Source: Shinella sp. WSJ-2 (GTDB lineage: Bacteria; Pseudomonadota; Alphaproteobacteria; Rhizobiales; Rhizobiaceae). From it: a stretch of DNA of 64,000 nt. The position numbers were made by a program, and so were the translations under genes. Below are positions 54,392 to 63,817 of the stretch, one piece after another. Under the pieces are notes generated by a model, which saw only the letters and a list, made by a program, of their open reading frames with translations, searched no databases and was not told the origin of the DNA. Where the stretch lies: positions 248,001 to 312,000 of the forward strand of contig NZ_QWBU01000002.1 in assembly GCF_003432075.1 (NCBI RefSeq), in the 5' to 3' direction. Positions within the stretch are counted from its first letter, which is position 1; every line of letters begins with the position of its first letter.

Positions 54392-55282
54392 ATGCCGGAA
54401 TTACCGGAAGTGGAAACAGTCAAGCGCGGTCTGGCGCCGGTCATGGAGGGCGCGCGCATCCGCCGGGCGGAGCTACGCCGGCCGGATTTGCGGTTTCCCT
54501 TTCCGCCTGCCTTCGCCGAAAAGCTCGAGGGACGACGTGTGACATCGCTTGGCCGGCGCGCCAAATATCTGCTGATCGATGTCGAGGGCGGCGATGTCGT
54601 CATCGCCCATCTCGGCATGTCCGGCTCCTTCCGGGTGGAGGGGGCGGATGTCAGCGACACGCCCGGTGACTTCCACCTGCCGCGCAGCAAGGACACCCGC
54701 CACGATCACGTCGTCTTTCATCTCGAGACGCCGGAGGGCGAGCGCCGCGTCGTCTATAACGATCCGCGCCGCTTCGGCTTCATGGATATCGCGAAGCGCG
54801 AGGAGATTGCCGCCCATGCCTTCTTCCGCGATCTCGGCGCCGAGCCCACCGGCAACACGCTCGACGCCGATTATATCGCCGCGAAATTCCGCGGCCGGCA
54901 GACGCCGCTGAAGGCGGCCCTGCTCGACCAGAAGAACATTGCCGGCCTCGGCAATATCTATGTCTGCGAGGCGCTGTGGCGCTCGCATCTTTCACCGGAA
55001 CGGCTGGCGGGCACGCTGGTGACGGCGGCGGGCAAGCCGAAGAAGGAACTGGTTGCGCTGACCGCGGCGATCCGCCAGGTCATTGCCGACGCCATCGAGG
55101 CCGGCGGCTCGACGTTGCGCGACCATATTCGCGCCGACGGCTCGCTCGGCTATTTCCAGCATTCCTTTTCCGCCTATGATCGCGCGGGAGAACCGTGCCG
55201 GACACCCGGCTGTACGGGCACGATTGGCCGTATCGTGCAGAGCGGACGATCGACGTTTTACTGTGCCGACTGCCAGAAGTAG
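54392..55282 (+). CDS. mutM: Formamidopyrimidine-DNA glycosylase
   Basis: A 296-residue bifunctional DNA glycosylase/AP lyase removing 8-oxoguanine and formamidopyrimidines. The catalytic N-terminus PELPEVETV (Pro2, Glu3) is intact. The helix-two-turn-helix region contains [20 protein letters not shown], and the C-terminal zinc finger has CRTPGCTG and FYCADCQK. An AAGGAG site precedes the start. It is followed by the enoyl-CoA hydratase gene, a known neighbour in rhizobia. Confidence 0.97.
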   Translation: MPELPEVETVKRGLAPVMEGARIRRAELRRPDLRFPFPPAFAEKLEGRRVTSLGRRAKYLLIDVEGGDVVIAHLGMSGSFRVEGADVSDTPGDFHLPRSKDTRHDHVVFHLETPEGERRVVYNDPRRFGFMDIAKREEIAAHAFFRDLGAEPTGNTLDADYIAAKFRGRQTPLKAALLDQKNIAGLGNIYVCEALWRSHLSPERLAGTLVTAAGKPKKELVALTAAIRQVIADAIEAGGSTLRDHIRADGSLGYFQHSFSAYDRAGEPCRTPGCTGTIGRIVQSGRSTFYCADCQK

Positions 55283-55350
55283 AGCCAATGCCAGGAAAAG
55301 TGTGAAGCGGTTTTGCGTTCGGCAGAGCGTAACAAAAAGGAGCGAGACGA

Positions 55351-56124
55351 ATGGCCTATGAAACCCTGCTGGTGGAGACACGCGGACGCGTCGGTCTCAT
55401 CACGCTCAACCGGCCGCAGGCGCTGAACGCGCTGAACCGCAAGCTGCTGGAGGAGCTGAAAAGCGTGCTTGCGGGCTTCGAGGCGGATGCCGGCATCGGC
55501 GCTATCGTGCTCACCGGCTCGGAAAAAGCCTTTGCCGCCGGCGCCGATATCAAGGAAATGCAACCCTACGGCTTTGCCGAAGCGGTCGTGGAAGACCTCG
55601 CAGCGGGTTGGGACGAGGTTGCGGCCTGCCGCAAGCCGATGATCGCCGCCGTCAGCGGCTTTGCGCTGGGCGGCGGCTGCGAGGTCGCGATGATGTGCGA
55701 TTTCATCATCGCCTCGGAGACGGCGAAGTTCGGCCAGCCGGAAATCACGCTCGGCATCATTCCCGGCATGGGCGGCACGCAGCGCCTGACGCGCGCGCTC
55801 GGCAAGTCCAAGGCGATGGATCTGATCCTGACGGGCCGCATGATGGACGCGGCGGAGGCGGAGCGCTGCGGTCTCGTCGCCCGCGTCGTGGCGCCGGAAA
55901 AGCTCCTGGATGAGGCGCTTGCGGCGGCGGAGAAGATCGCAGGCTTCTCGCTGCCTTCCACCATGATGGCCAAGGAGGCGGTGAGTCGCGCCTATGAAAC
56001 GGTGCTGTCGGAAGGCATGCGCGCCGAGCGCCGGCTGTTCCATGCGCTCTTCGCCACGGAAGACCAGAAGGAGGGCATGACGGCCTTCATCGAGAAGCGC
56101 AAGCCTGTGTTCCGCAACCGGTGA
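55351..56124 (+). CDS. Enoyl-CoA hydratase
   Basis: A 257-residue crotonase-fold enzyme adding water to trans-2-enoyl-CoA in fatty acid beta-oxidation. The oxyanion-hole segments AAGADIKEM and [15 protein letters not shown] are present, and both catalytic acids are likely in this and the [17 protein letters not shown] segment. Length is that of a monofunctional hydratase. An AAGGAGCGA ribosome site lies upstream. No other beta-oxidation genes are nearby. Confidence 0.93.
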   Translation: MAYETLLVETRGRVGLITLNRPQALNALNRKLLEELKSVLAGFEADAGIGAIVLTGSEKAFAAGADIKEMQPYGFAEAVVEDLAAGWDEVAACRKPMIAAVSGFALGGGCEVAMMCDFIIASETAKFGQPEITLGIIPGMGGTQRLTRALGKSKAMDLILTGRMMDAAEAERCGLVARVVAPEKLLDEALAAAEKIAGFSLPSTMMAKEAVSRAYETVLSEGMRAERRLFHALFATEDQKEGMTAFIEKRKPVFRNR

Positions 56125-56316
56125 ATCGTCAGAGGCGGCGTTTCTTGCAGAATCCGCGTTGACGACCCCGCGGTTTCCAGCTATACGCCGCCCACAGTTT
56201 GGAAAGCCGAGTTCTGAGGTTTTCCGATATTGCTCCCGAATTGCTTGGATGACAGGTCGCAGTGACCCGGCACAGCGAGGGTGGAGTTCGTGTCAGATTT
56301 CTGAAGAGAGGCATAC

Positions 56317-56586
56317 ATGGCCAATACCAGCTCGGCAAAGAAGGCGACCCGCAAGATCGCCGCGCGCACCGCAGTCAACAAGTCGCGCCGCTCGCGCGTC
56401 CGCAACTTCATCCGCAAGGTCGAAGAAGCCATCGCTTCCGGCGATCAGGCTTCCGCTGCTGCCGCCCTCAAGGCTGCCCAGCCGGAACTGATGCGCGCTG
56501 CCACCAAGGGCGTGCTGCATTCCAACACGGCGTCTCGCAAGGTTTCGCGTTTGGCGAACCGCGTCAAGACGATGACGGCGGCCTGA
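56317..56586 (+). CDS. rpsT: 30S ribosomal protein S20
   Basis: An 89-residue basic helical ribosomal protein beginning [20 protein letters not shown], with the conserved [17 protein letters not shown] and the C-terminal [19 protein letters not shown]. It binds the 5' domain of 16S rRNA. It is followed by a strong terminator, which separates it from the dnaA control region. Confidence 0.98.
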   Translation: MANTSSAKKATRKIAARTAVNKSRRSRVRNFIRKVEEAIASGDQASAAAALKAAQPELMRAATKGVLHSNTASRKVSRLANRVKTMTAA

Positions 56587-56616
56587 TCAGCTCACCTGAG
56601 CTATGCAATATTAGTA

Positions 56617-56652
56617 AAAGCCCGGCGCCTGCGCCGGGCTTTTTGTTTTGTT
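56617..56652 (+). terminator. Rho-independent terminator of rpsT
   Basis: AGCCCGGCGC (56619-56628) and GCGCCGGGCT (56631-56640) form a GC-rich stem followed by TTTTGTTTTG. It ends the rpsT transcript 33 bases after the stop codon. Confidence 0.92.
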
Positions 56653-56775
56653 TTTCGGCCTCGCTATGGTTAATGTGCAAGGCTCGATCGTGTCAAAAGA
56701 GTGACGAAGAAAACTATTTAAATTCAGTTACTTGTGAGAGGTTATCCCGTCTCGATGACCTTTCGTAGCGGGAGT

Positions 56776-56804
56776 TTGACAGCAATCTGAGTCAAGCGAA
56801 TTTT
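56776..56804 (+). promoter_or_regulatory. Candidate dnaA promoter with a GANTC site in the spacer
   Basis: TTGACA at 56776-56781 is a perfect -35 hexamer, followed after 17 bases by a weak, T-rich -10 (AATTTT, 56799-56804). A GAGTC methylation site at 56789-56793 lies within the spacer. It would give a leader of about 630 bases to the dnaA start. Confidence 0.35.
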
Positions 56805-56916
56805 TATTTTTTTCGTTTTTCCAGCGTCACGAAACTCACCCGAAAACAAAGCCATTGATTCCTAACGGATTCTGTTGCGAGGAGGGCTTCCCGAGTCAAA
56901 AACGCTTGTCCGAGTC
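56789..56916. promoter_or_regulatory. Cluster of five GANTC (CcrM methylation) sites upstream of dnaA
   Basis: GANTC sites start at 56789, 56857, 56868, 56893 and 56912; none other occurs between the rpsT terminator and the dnaA start. Random expectation is about one per 256 bases. CcrM methylates these sites in alphaproteobacteria, and in Caulobacter dnaA transcription depends on promoter methylation state. Confidence 0.7.
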
Positions 56917-57440
56917 AACGCCTGCCCCTTAATTTTGCGTAAAATTCGTGATTGATCTTGGGGCGTGATCCTGCCTAAATGCTTTCCACAGGGGGCGCGG
57001 ACATATCCCGAAAATGATCGCCGGCAAGACTGTCTAACAAGGCAGCGGTGGTTGTTTGTTTCCTGTAACGGAGCCGCCCACGCTTCGTAAAATCATCCAA
57101 CCGGCAAAGCTTGCCCCAGATGCCCCTGGCACACTGGTAGGGCTTTTTGTGACCTTGGTTGCGCCGGATGAGAGCCGCGAGGACGGCCGGATGAATGCGG
57201 GCATGCCCGACGGACGCTCAACGAGGGAGCGGACGGCGTGGCTCACAGACGGACCAAGCGGATCAGGCATGATGCCGGATCTTTCGAGGCCCGAGTTGTG
57301 TTTGACAAACAGGACCGTGCTGAAGGTAGGGGGTCGGCACTGTCAGGGACACCAGAACCCGTTCGGGCGATTGGCTCGACACGGACGGGGTATGGCAAAC
57401 ATGGAAGGCGTCGACAGAACTGCCGGCGTGGCGAAGAAGC

Positions 57441-59015
57441 ATGAAAGAAGGCGGCAAGATGCAGATGAATACGGCCAGGACGACTGGTGCATTCGCGAAC
57501 GGGGAAAATGCACTCAAGGCGCTTCCGGCAGAAGAAGCGACCGCGGCGGGGGTCTCATCCGATATGAAGCAGGACGCGATTTTCGAAAGGGTCAGCGCGC
57601 GCCTTAAAGCGCAGGTCGGTCCGGACGTTTTCGCAAGCTGGTTCGGTCGGTTGAAGATCCATTCCGTTTCTAAGAGTGTCGTGCGCCTTTCGGTGCCCAC
57701 GACGTTTCTGAAGTCCTGGATCAACAATCGTTATCTCGATCTCATCACCAGCCTGTTCCAGCAGGAGGATGCCGAGATCCTCAAGGTGGAAATTCTGGTA
57801 CGCACCGCGACCCGCGGCGTGCGTCCCGGCAGCGTCGACGAGGCCATTGCCGTTGCAGAACCCGCGCCGCAGGCCCAGCCGCGCCGCGCCGCCGGTGGCC
57901 CGCAGCCCGTCGCCAATGCCATTGCTTCGATTGCGCCCGCCGCCCAGCCGCGCGCCCAGCACACGGGCCCGCTCTTCGGCTCCCCGCTCGATCAGCGCTA
58001 CACGTTCGATGCCTTCGTCGAGGGCACGTCGAACCGCGTCGCCCTTGCCGCCGCCCGCACCATCGCGGAAGCCGGTGCCGGCGCCGTGCGCTTCAACCCG
58101 CTCTTCGTCCATTCCAGCGTCGGCCTCGGCAAGACGCATCTTCTCCAGGCCATCGCGCTCGGTGCGCTTTCCAGCGCCCGCAATCCGCGCGTCGTCTATC
58201 TGACGGCCGAATATTTCATGTGGCGCTTCGCGACCGCGATCCGCGACAATGACGCGCTCTCGCTGAAGGAGACGCTGCGCAACATCGATCTCCTGATCAT
58301 CGACGACATGCAGTTCCTGCAGGGCAACTCGATCCAGAACGAATTCTGCCATCTGCTCAACATGCTGCTCGATTCCGCCAAGCAGGTCGTCGTTGCCGCC
58401 GACCGCGCGCCGTGGGAACTGGAATCGCTCGATCCGCGGGTGCGTTCGCGCCTCCAGGGTGGCGTCGCCATCGAGATGGAAGCGCCCGACTACGAGATGC
58501 GCCTTGAAATCCTCAAGCGCCGCCTGGCCGCAGCCCAGCAGGAAGACGGCTCGCTCGATATCTCGCCGGAAATTCTGAGCCACGTCGCCCGCAACATCAC
58601 GGCCAGCGGCCGCGAGCTGGAAGGCGCTTTCAACCAGCTGCTGTTCCGCCGCTCCTTCGAGCCGAACCTGACGATCGAGCGCGTCGACGAACTGCTCGGC
58701 CATCTCGTCGCCGCCGGCGAGCCGCGCCGCGTGCGCATCGAGGACATCCAGCGCGTCGTTGCCAAGCATTACAACGTCTCGCGCCAGGAACTGGTCTCGA
58801 ACCGCCGCACCCGCGTCATCGTCAAGCCGCGCCAGATCGCCATGTATCTTTCGAAGACGCTGACGCCGCGCTCCTTCCCGGAAATCGGCCGCCGTTTCGG
58901 CGGACGCGATCACACCACGGTTCTGCATGCCGTGCGCAAGATCGAGGAACTGATCTCGGGCGATACCAAGCTTAGCCACGAGATCGAGCTTCTGAAGCGC
59001 CTGATCAACGAATAG
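57441..59015 (+). CDS. dnaA: Chromosomal replication initiator protein DnaA
   Basis: A 524-residue AAA+ protein that opens the replication origin. Domain I includes [19 protein letters not shown] (about 50-68). A long, Ala/Pro-rich domain II linker (about 130-190) follows. Domain III has Walker A VGLGKTH, Walker [11 protein letters not shown] and the sensor region [20 protein letters not shown]. Domain IV has the DnaA-box reader [18 protein letters not shown]. The N-terminal 40 residues before domain I vary, and in-frame ATGs at 57459 and 57465 are alternative starts. No dnaN follows it; dnaN is at 25886. Confidence 0.97.
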   Translation: MKEGGKMQMNTARTTGAFANGENALKALPAEEATAAGVSSDMKQDAIFERVSARLKAQVGPDVFASWFGRLKIHSVSKSVVRLSVPTTFLKSWINNRYLDLITSLFQQEDAEILKVEILVRTATRGVRPGSVDEAIAVAEPAPQAQPRRAAGGPQPVANAIASIAPAAQPRAQHTGPLFGSPLDQRYTFDAFVEGTSNRVALAAARTIAEAGAGAVRFNPLFVHSSVGLGKTHLLQAIALGALSSARNPRVVYLTAEYFMWRFATAIRDNDALSLKETLRNIDLLIIDDMQFLQGNSIQNEFCHLLNMLLDSAKQVVVAADRAPWELESLDPRVRSRLQGGVAIEMEAPDYEMRLEILKRRLAAAQQEDGSLDISPEILSHVARNITASGRELEGAFNQLLFRRSFEPNLTIERVDELLGHLVAAGEPRRVRIEDIQRVVAKHYNVSRQELVSNRRTRVIVKPRQIAMYLSKTLTPRSFPEIGRRFGGRDHTTVLHAVRKIEELISGDTKLSHEIELLKRLINE

Positions 59016-59035
59016 GCCCTTTCCCTTCTAGCGTG

Positions 59036-59587
59036 ATGCCGTGCCATTCCCTGGATGTGCACGGCGTTCGCATTCTGGACACCGGCATGCGTCTGCTCGT
59101 CACCTATATGGAGTTGCGGGAACCGCCGGCGGGCCGTCCGGCGTTGCCGGTACCGGCGGCCCATCTGACGGTCCAGCCGGAACGCCTCTCCGTCGAAGAC
59201 TATCTGCTCCTCTACCGGGAGATCGGCACGCCGCTTACCTGGGATTCCCGCCTGCACATGCCGCAGGCGGCGCTGGTGGCCTTCCTGTCGGCATCATCGA
59301 CGACGACCTTCGTCCCGCGCGAGGCGGGGCGGGCGATCGGCCTCTGCGAATTCGATGCCGCCGATACCGAGGATACCGAACTTACGCATTTCGGCCTCAT
59401 CCCGGCCGCCTATGGCCGGCGCATCGGCCCCTGGCTGCTCGACACGGCGCTGCGGGCCGTCTGGCGTGAGGCGACGCGGCGGATCTGGCTGCATACCGAT
59501 ACCAACGACCACCCGAAGGCGCAGGCGACTTACAGGCGGGCAGGGTTCGAGATTTACAAAGAGCAGATGGAAGATTTTCCGGATTAG
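59036..59587 (+). CDS. GNAT family N-acetyltransferase
   Basis: A 183-residue protein with the GNAT core at about 95-175. AIGLCEFDA is strand 4, THFGLIPAAYGRRIGPWLLDTALR is the acetyl-CoA loop and helix, and WLHTDTNDHPKAQATYRRAGFEIYKEQ the C-terminal part. The ATG at 59036 is used; a GTG at 59033 is also possible. It lies 20 bases after dnaA on the same strand and converges on the LysR gene, with a 4-base overlap. The substrate is unknown. Confidence 0.85.
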   Translation: MPCHSLDVHGVRILDTGMRLLVTYMELREPPAGRPALPVPAAHLTVQPERLSVEDYLLLYREIGTPLTWDSRLHMPQAALVAFLSASSTTTFVPREAGRAIGLCEFDAADTEDTELTHFGLIPAAYGRRIGPWLLDTALRAVWREATRRIWLHTDTNDHPKAQATYRRAGFEIYKEQMEDFPD

Positions 59588-60480
59588 CTGCCGCGCACCG
59601 CACGGGCCTCCTCCGTCAGCCATTGCCGGAGGCTGGCGACGGCCGGGCGATCCAGCGCGCCGGGCGGATAGACGATGTAGTAGGCGAGCCCTGTCGCGAC
59701 CCCTCTCGAGAAGGGCGCGATCAGCCGCCGTTCCTGGATTTCCCGCGCCACCAGCGAGAGCCGCACCAGCACCACGCCATCGCCCGCCTTTGCCGCTTCG
59801 ATCGCGCCATTGCTATCGGTGAAGACGGGGCCGCGTTGGGCGTCGATCTCGGTAATGCCGTTGGATTCCAGCCAGAGCCGCCAGTCCTGCCGGTGCACAT
59901 CGTGGATCAGCACATGTTTTTCGAGGTCACCAGGCTCGTCGAGCGGTATCCGCTCGCGCAGGGAAGGGGCGATGACGGGCACGAGGTCGTCGTCCAGCAG
60001 CCGTTCGCTCACCAGCCCTTCATAGCGGCCGAAACCGTGGCGGATCGCGATATCGACGCCGTCGCGGGCGAAATCGACGAGGCGGTTGGAGGCGCTGATG
60101 CGGATATCGGCGCCGGGCAGGCGCTCCTCGAATTTCGGCAGGCGCGGCACCAGCCATTGCGCGGCGAAGGTCGGCGTGCAGCTGATCAAAAGGGTTGCCG
60201 GTGAGCGTGCGCGGATCAGCAGTTCCTCCGTCGCCTCGCGCATCAGCCGGAAGGCCGAGCGCATGGCTTTGAAGTAGCCCTCGCCGTCATCCGTCAGGAT
60301 CAGCCGGCGCGGCTTGCGTTCGAAGAGCCGAACGCCGAGCGCTTCTTCGAGGTCACGGATCTGCAGGCTGACGGCGCCGGGCGTGACCGAAAGCTCGTCG
60401 GCGGCAAGAGTGACGGAGAGGTGGCGGGCCGTCGCCTCGAAGGCGCGCAGGCCGGACAGGGAGGGGAGGCGACCGTTCAT
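59584..60480 (-). CDS. LysR family transcriptional regulator (GcvA-like)
   Basis: A 298-residue regulator. The winged HTH is at about 6-65 (PSLSGLRAFEATARHLSVTLAA, then LSVTPGAVSLQIRDLEEALG). The effector-binding domain covers about 92-295 and contains SCTPTFAAQWLVPRLPKF, typical of the GcvA group. It is divergent from the EamA transporter gene, with about 137 bases between, and probably controls that transporter and itself. Confidence 0.92.
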   Translation of the reverse strand: MNGRLPSLSGLRAFEATARHLSVTLAADELSVTPGAVSLQIRDLEEALGVRLFERKPRRLILTDDGEGYFKAMRSAFRLMREATEELLIRARSPATLLISCTPTFAAQWLVPRLPKFEERLPGADIRISASNRLVDFARDGVDIAIRHGFGRYEGLVSERLLDDDLVPVIAPSLRERIPLDEPGDLEKHVLIHDVHRQDWRLWLESNGITEIDAQRGPVFTDSNGAIEAAKAGDGVVLVRLSLVAREIQERRLIAPFSRGVATGLAYYIVYPPGALDRPAVASLRQWLTEEARAVRGS

Positions 60481-60617
60481 GATTTAGTTTTCCTCGCTGA
60501 TATCGGGAAATATGATCGTTTGTCTCAGGCGGAAATTACCGGAATGATAGCGCAAATTCCGGTGCTTCACATCCGGCCTTTTCATCCGGTTTAGAAAAAA
60601 TCTCTGAGGATACCATC

Positions 60618-61541
60618 ATGTCAAACCGTCCTATGACGACGATCGAATGGGGCCTGCTCATCGCGCTTTCCGCGCTCTGGGGCGGCTCTTTCCTGTTCAA
60701 CGGCATTCTCGTGCGCGAGCTGCCGCCGCTCACCATCGTCGCCGCCCGCGTGGCGCTGGCGGCGATTGCGCTCTGGACCATCGTGCGCCTGTCCGGCCAT
60801 GCCGTGCCGCGCAGCCGCGAGGTCTGGCTCGCCTTTCTCGGCATGGGCGTGCTGAACAATGTCATCCCCTTCTCGCTGATCGTCTGGGGCCAGACGCATA
60901 TCGCCAGCGGCCTCGCCTCTATCCTCAATGCCACGACGCCGCTCTTCGCCGTCATCGTCGCGCATGTGTTGACAGAGGATGAGAAGATGACAGGCGGCCG
61001 GCTGGTGGGGGTGCTCGTCGGTTTTGCCGGTGTCGCGCTGATGATCGGCCCTTCGGTGCTGTCGGATCTCGGCACGAATGTGCTGGCGCAGCTGGCTGTG
61101 CTCGGGGCTGCCGTGTCCTATGCCTTTGCCGGCATCTGGGGCCGCCGTTTCCGCCGCATGGGCCTGCCGCCGCTGCTGCCGGCCGCAGGGCAGGTGACGG
61201 CCTCCGCGCTGATCATGCTGCCCGTGGCGCTGGTCGTCGATCGTCCCTGGACGCTGGCCATGCCCTCGCACGAGGCCTGGTTGGCGCTGTTCGGCCTTGC
61301 CGTGCTCGCCACAGCCCTCGCTTATGTCATTTTCTTCCGCATCCTTGCGACGGCGGGGGCGACGAACCTGATGCTGGTGACGTTCCTCATCCCCGTCAGT
61401 GCCATCCTGCTCGGCGCGCTGGTTCTGGGCGAGGTGCTGGCGCCCAAGCATTTTGCCGGCATGGCGCTGATCGCCGTCGGCCTTGCAGCCATCGATGGGC
61501 GGGTGTTCAAGATGTTTGCGGACAAGCGCCGGTCGGCCTAA
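60618..61541 (+). CDS. DMT-superfamily EamA family transporter
   Basis: A 307-residue membrane protein with ten predicted helices in two EamA repeats (about 8-140 and 150-295). Signature elements are ALWGGSFLFNGILVREL, ASILNATTPLFAVIVAHVLTEDEK, and LVTFLIPVSAILLGALVLGE in the second half. Such proteins export amino acids or other metabolites. It is paired with a divergent LysR regulator and ends overlapping convergent hemW. The substrate is unknown. Confidence 0.91.
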   Translation: MSNRPMTTIEWGLLIALSALWGGSFLFNGILVRELPPLTIVAARVALAAIALWTIVRLSGHAVPRSREVWLAFLGMGVLNNVIPFSLIVWGQTHIASGLASILNATTPLFAVIVAHVLTEDEKMTGGRLVGVLVGFAGVALMIGPSVLSDLGTNVLAQLAVLGAAVSYAFAGIWGRRFRRMGLPPLLPAAGQVTASALIMLPVALVVDRPWTLAMPSHEAWLALFGLAVLATALAYVIFFRILATAGATNLMLVTFLIPVSAILLGALVLGEVLAPKHFAGMALIAVGLAAIDGRVFKMFADKRRSA

Positions 61542-62731
61542 CAGGCGAGATCGGCGACCACGGCATCGAGGATCAGCATGCCCGCCGGCGTACAGCGCAG
61601 GCGGGAATTGCCGAGGCGCTCGATGAAGCCGTGCTCGATGAGGAACTGTTCGCGAGCCGGATCCGGCTCGCGGCCGGACAAGGCCTGCCAGCGCACGAGA
61701 TCGATGCCTTCTTTCAGGCGCAGCCCCATCAGCAGCAGCTCGTCGGCCTGCGCCTCGCGCTCCAGCAGCTCCTGGTCCACCATGCCGTGGCCCTCGGCCT
61801 CGACGAGGCTCAGCCAGCCCTCCGGCTTGCGCTCCGTGGCGGTGGCGATCTTCGCGCCGCCGGTCGTCAGCCGGCCATGCGCGCCGGGGCCGATGCCGAC
61901 ATAGTCGCCGTAACGCCAGTAGGTGAGGTTATGGCGGCTCTCGGAGCCGGGGCGGGCATGGTTGGAGACCTCGTAGGCCGGCATGCCCTCGCGCTCGGTG
62001 ATCTCCTGCGTCGCCTCATAGAGCACGGCGGATTGCTCGCCATCGGGCACGATCAGCTTGCCGGCCTTGTGCAGCCCGTAGAAGGGCGTGCCCTCCTCGA
62101 TGGTGAGCTGATAGAGCGAGAGATGGTCGACGGCGTAGGAGACGGCTTCCTTGAGCTCACGGTCCCAGTCCTCGACGGTCTGGTTCGGGCGGGCATAGAT
62201 CAGGTCGAAGGACATGCGCGGGAAGATGTCGCGCGCCAGGCGGATGGCCTTCAACGCATCGGCGACGTCGTGCAGGCGTCCCAGGAATTTCAGGTCGCGG
62301 TCGTTCAGCGCCTGCACGCCTAGAGACACGCGATTGACGCCGGCGGCGCGATAACCGCGAAAACGCTCGGCCTCGACGCTGGAGGGATTGGCCTCCATGG
62401 TGATCTCGATACCGTCAGGCACATGCCAGTGGCGGGCGATGCCGTTGAGGATCGCATCCACCGTCTCCGGGGCCATCAGCGAAGGCGTGCCGCCGCCCAT
62501 GAAGATGCTGGTGACGGTGCGCGAGCCGGTGAGCCGCCGCATCGTCGCCATTTCCTTCAAAAAGGCCTGCACGAAGCGCGGCTGGTCGACCGGCTGGTGG
62601 CGCACATGGCTGTTGAAGTCGCAATAGGGGCATTTGGCGGCACAGAACGGCCAGTGCACATAGATGCCGAAGCCGGGATCGGAAAGATCCGGCGTGAAGC
62701 TCGGCCGCATATCGAAGGGCACTGCCGTCAT
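61538..62731 (-). CDS. hemW: Radical SAM family heme chaperone HemW
   Basis: A 397-residue radical SAM protein that binds heme and delivers it to target proteins. The cluster motif is CAAKCPYCDF with the extra Cys-rich context usual for HemW (rather than HemN), and FMGGGTPSLM and RVSLGVQALND are conserved. A C-terminal HemN_C-like domain closes the protein. It starts seven bases after the rdgB stop and belongs to the rph-rdgB-hemW cluster. Confidence 0.95.
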   Translation of the reverse strand: MTAVPFDMRPSFTPDLSDPGFGIYVHWPFCAAKCPYCDFNSHVRHQPVDQPRFVQAFLKEMATMRRLTGSRTVTSIFMGGGTPSLMAPETVDAILNGIARHWHVPDGIEITMEANPSSVEAERFRGYRAAGVNRVSLGVQALNDRDLKFLGRLHDVADALKAIRLARDIFPRMSFDLIYARPNQTVEDWDRELKEAVSYAVDHLSLYQLTIEEGTPFYGLHKAGKLIVPDGEQSAVLYEATQEITEREGMPAYEVSNHARPGSESRHNLTYWRYGDYVGIGPGAHGRLTTGGAKIATATERKPEGWLSLVEAEGHGMVDQELLEREAQADELLLMGLRLKEGIDLVRWQALSGREPDPAREQFLIEHGFIERLGNSRLRCTPAGMLILDAVVADLAC

Positions 62732-62738
62732 GGATCGC

Positions 62739-63383
62739 TCAAGCCTTCAGGCAGGTTTCGACGAAAATCTTGAAGGCGCGCGCCCGGTGCGACAGCGCCG
62801 TGGCATCGCCGGGCTTCCAGCCATGCTTTTCCTCCGCGCTCATCTCGCCGAAGGTCGTCGCGTAGCCTTCCGGTTGGAACACCGGGTCATAGCCAAAGCC
62901 CTTGTCGCCACGCGGCGGCCAGACGACGGTGCCTTCCACTTCGCCGCGGAAGAGTTCGGTGTGGCCATCCGGCCAGGCAAGGCAGAGCACGGAAACGAAG
63001 CGCGCGGTGCGGTGCTTCGCGTCGGTGGCGCCCTTGTCGGCCAGCGCCTTTTCGACCTTCTCCATCGCCATGGCGAAATCGCGCGTGCCGTCTTCCTTTT
63101 CCGCCCAGTTGGCGGTGTAGACGCCCGGCGCACCATCAAGCGCATCGATGACGAGGCCGGAATCGTCCGAAAGGGCCGGCAGGCCCGAGGCCTTGGCGGA
63201 GGCGAGCGCCTTGATGGCAGCGTTTTCCTCAAAGGTCGTGCCGGTTTCATCCGGCTCGTCGAACTTCAGTTCGGCGGCGGATTTGGCGGAGAAGCCGAAG
63301 GGGCCGATCAGGTCCTCGATCTCGCGAATTTTTCCCGCATTGTGGCTGGCGACGACGATCGTCTTGGTGTCGAGCTTGCGCAT
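62739..63383 (-). CDS. rdgB: RdgB/HAM1 non-canonical purine NTP pyrophosphatase
   Basis: A 214-residue house-cleaning enzyme that hydrolyses XTP, ITP and dITP. The nucleotide-binding start is [13 protein letters not shown], with [19 protein letters not shown] and ALSHRARA as further conserved motifs. The ATG at 63383 has TAGGAA upstream; the frame is open to 63425. It lies between a VOC gene and hemW. Confidence 0.97.
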   Translation of the reverse strand: MRKLDTKTIVVASHNAGKIREIEDLIGPFGFSAKSAAELKFDEPDETGTTFEENAAIKALASAKASGLPALSDDSGLVIDALDGAPGVYTANWAEKEDGTRDFAMAMEKVEKALADKGATDAKHRTARFVSVLCLAWPDGHTELFRGEVEGTVVWPPRGDKGFGYDPVFQPEGYATTFGEMSAEEKHGWKPGDATALSHRARAFKIFVETCLKA

Positions 63384-63391
63384 CAGGATTC

Positions 63392-63808
63392 CTAAGCAAT
63401 GTTCCACAGACCGGGCTCGGCACATTCGAGGCTGTTGCCGGCGGGGTCGCGGAAATAGATGGAGCGGGCGCCGTTCGGCCAGCGAAAGTCCGCTTCGATG
63501 GTGATGCCGGCTTCTATGAGCTTTTTCACCCAGAAATCAAGCTCTGGCCCCGGAACCTTGAAGCAGGCGTGTCCCGCACCCGTCGTTCCGTGTACCGGCA
63601 CGGGGAAGGCGTGGGGCGGCGGAGGGTGGACGGTCTCCTGCGGATTGAAGATCAGGAGAACGCCGGGGCCGCAGCGGAAGAAGACGTGGCGGTTCGCCTG
63701 CCGGGTGATCTTTTCGAGCCCCAGAATGCCGCCATAGAAGGCTTCCGCCGCGTCGAGGTCGTCAGCATAGAGCGCTGTTTCGAGAATGCCTTCGATCGCG
63801 GCGGTCAT
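63392..63808 (-). CDS. VOC family protein (glyoxalase/bleomycin-resistance-like)
   Basis: A 138-residue vicinal-oxygen-chelate protein. It contains [21 protein letters not shown] at the N-terminus (one residue split), [18 protein letters not shown] and a terminal [18 protein letters not shown] carrying the metal Glu. It lies between rph and rdgB with close spacing, interrupting the usual rph-rdgB adjacency. The substrate is unknown. Confidence 0.87.
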   Translation of the reverse strand: MTAAIEGILETALYADDLDAAEAFYGGILGLEKITRQANRHVFFRCGPGVLLIFNPQETVHPPPPHAFPVPVHGTTGAGHACFKVPGPELDFWVKKLIEAGITIEADFRWPNGARSIYFRDPAGNSLECAEPGLWNIA

Positions 63809-63817
63809 GGTCGTGCC

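Larger units (their letters stand above)
56653..57440 (+). other. Long control region upstream of dnaA
   Basis: No gene is convincingly supported in these 788 bases. The left part (to about 56960) is AT-rich and holds a candidate promoter and a cluster of GANTC sites. The right part has GC content close to coding DNA, and open frames cross it in several directions, but none has family resemblance; it is probably a long dnaA leader. A sequence CTTTCCACA at 56982-56990 matches 7 of 9 positions of a DnaA box. No full oriC array of DnaA boxes is seen. Confidence 0.5.

Noticed and set aside
57034-57270. A 78-codon minus-strand frame upstream of dnaA
   Set aside because: No ribosome site, low-complexity Ser/Pro composition and no known relatives recognised.
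56653-57440. Chromosomal replication origin next to dnaA
   Set aside because: Only one 7-of-9 DnaA-box match (56982-56990) was found and no array or AT-rich unwinding element beside it; in rhizobia the origin lies near hemE, not dnaA.
57056-57607. A 183-codon frame overlapping the dnaA start
   Set aside because: It overlaps the dnaA coding start out of frame, starts at GTG, and shows no family motif; the region is better read as leader.
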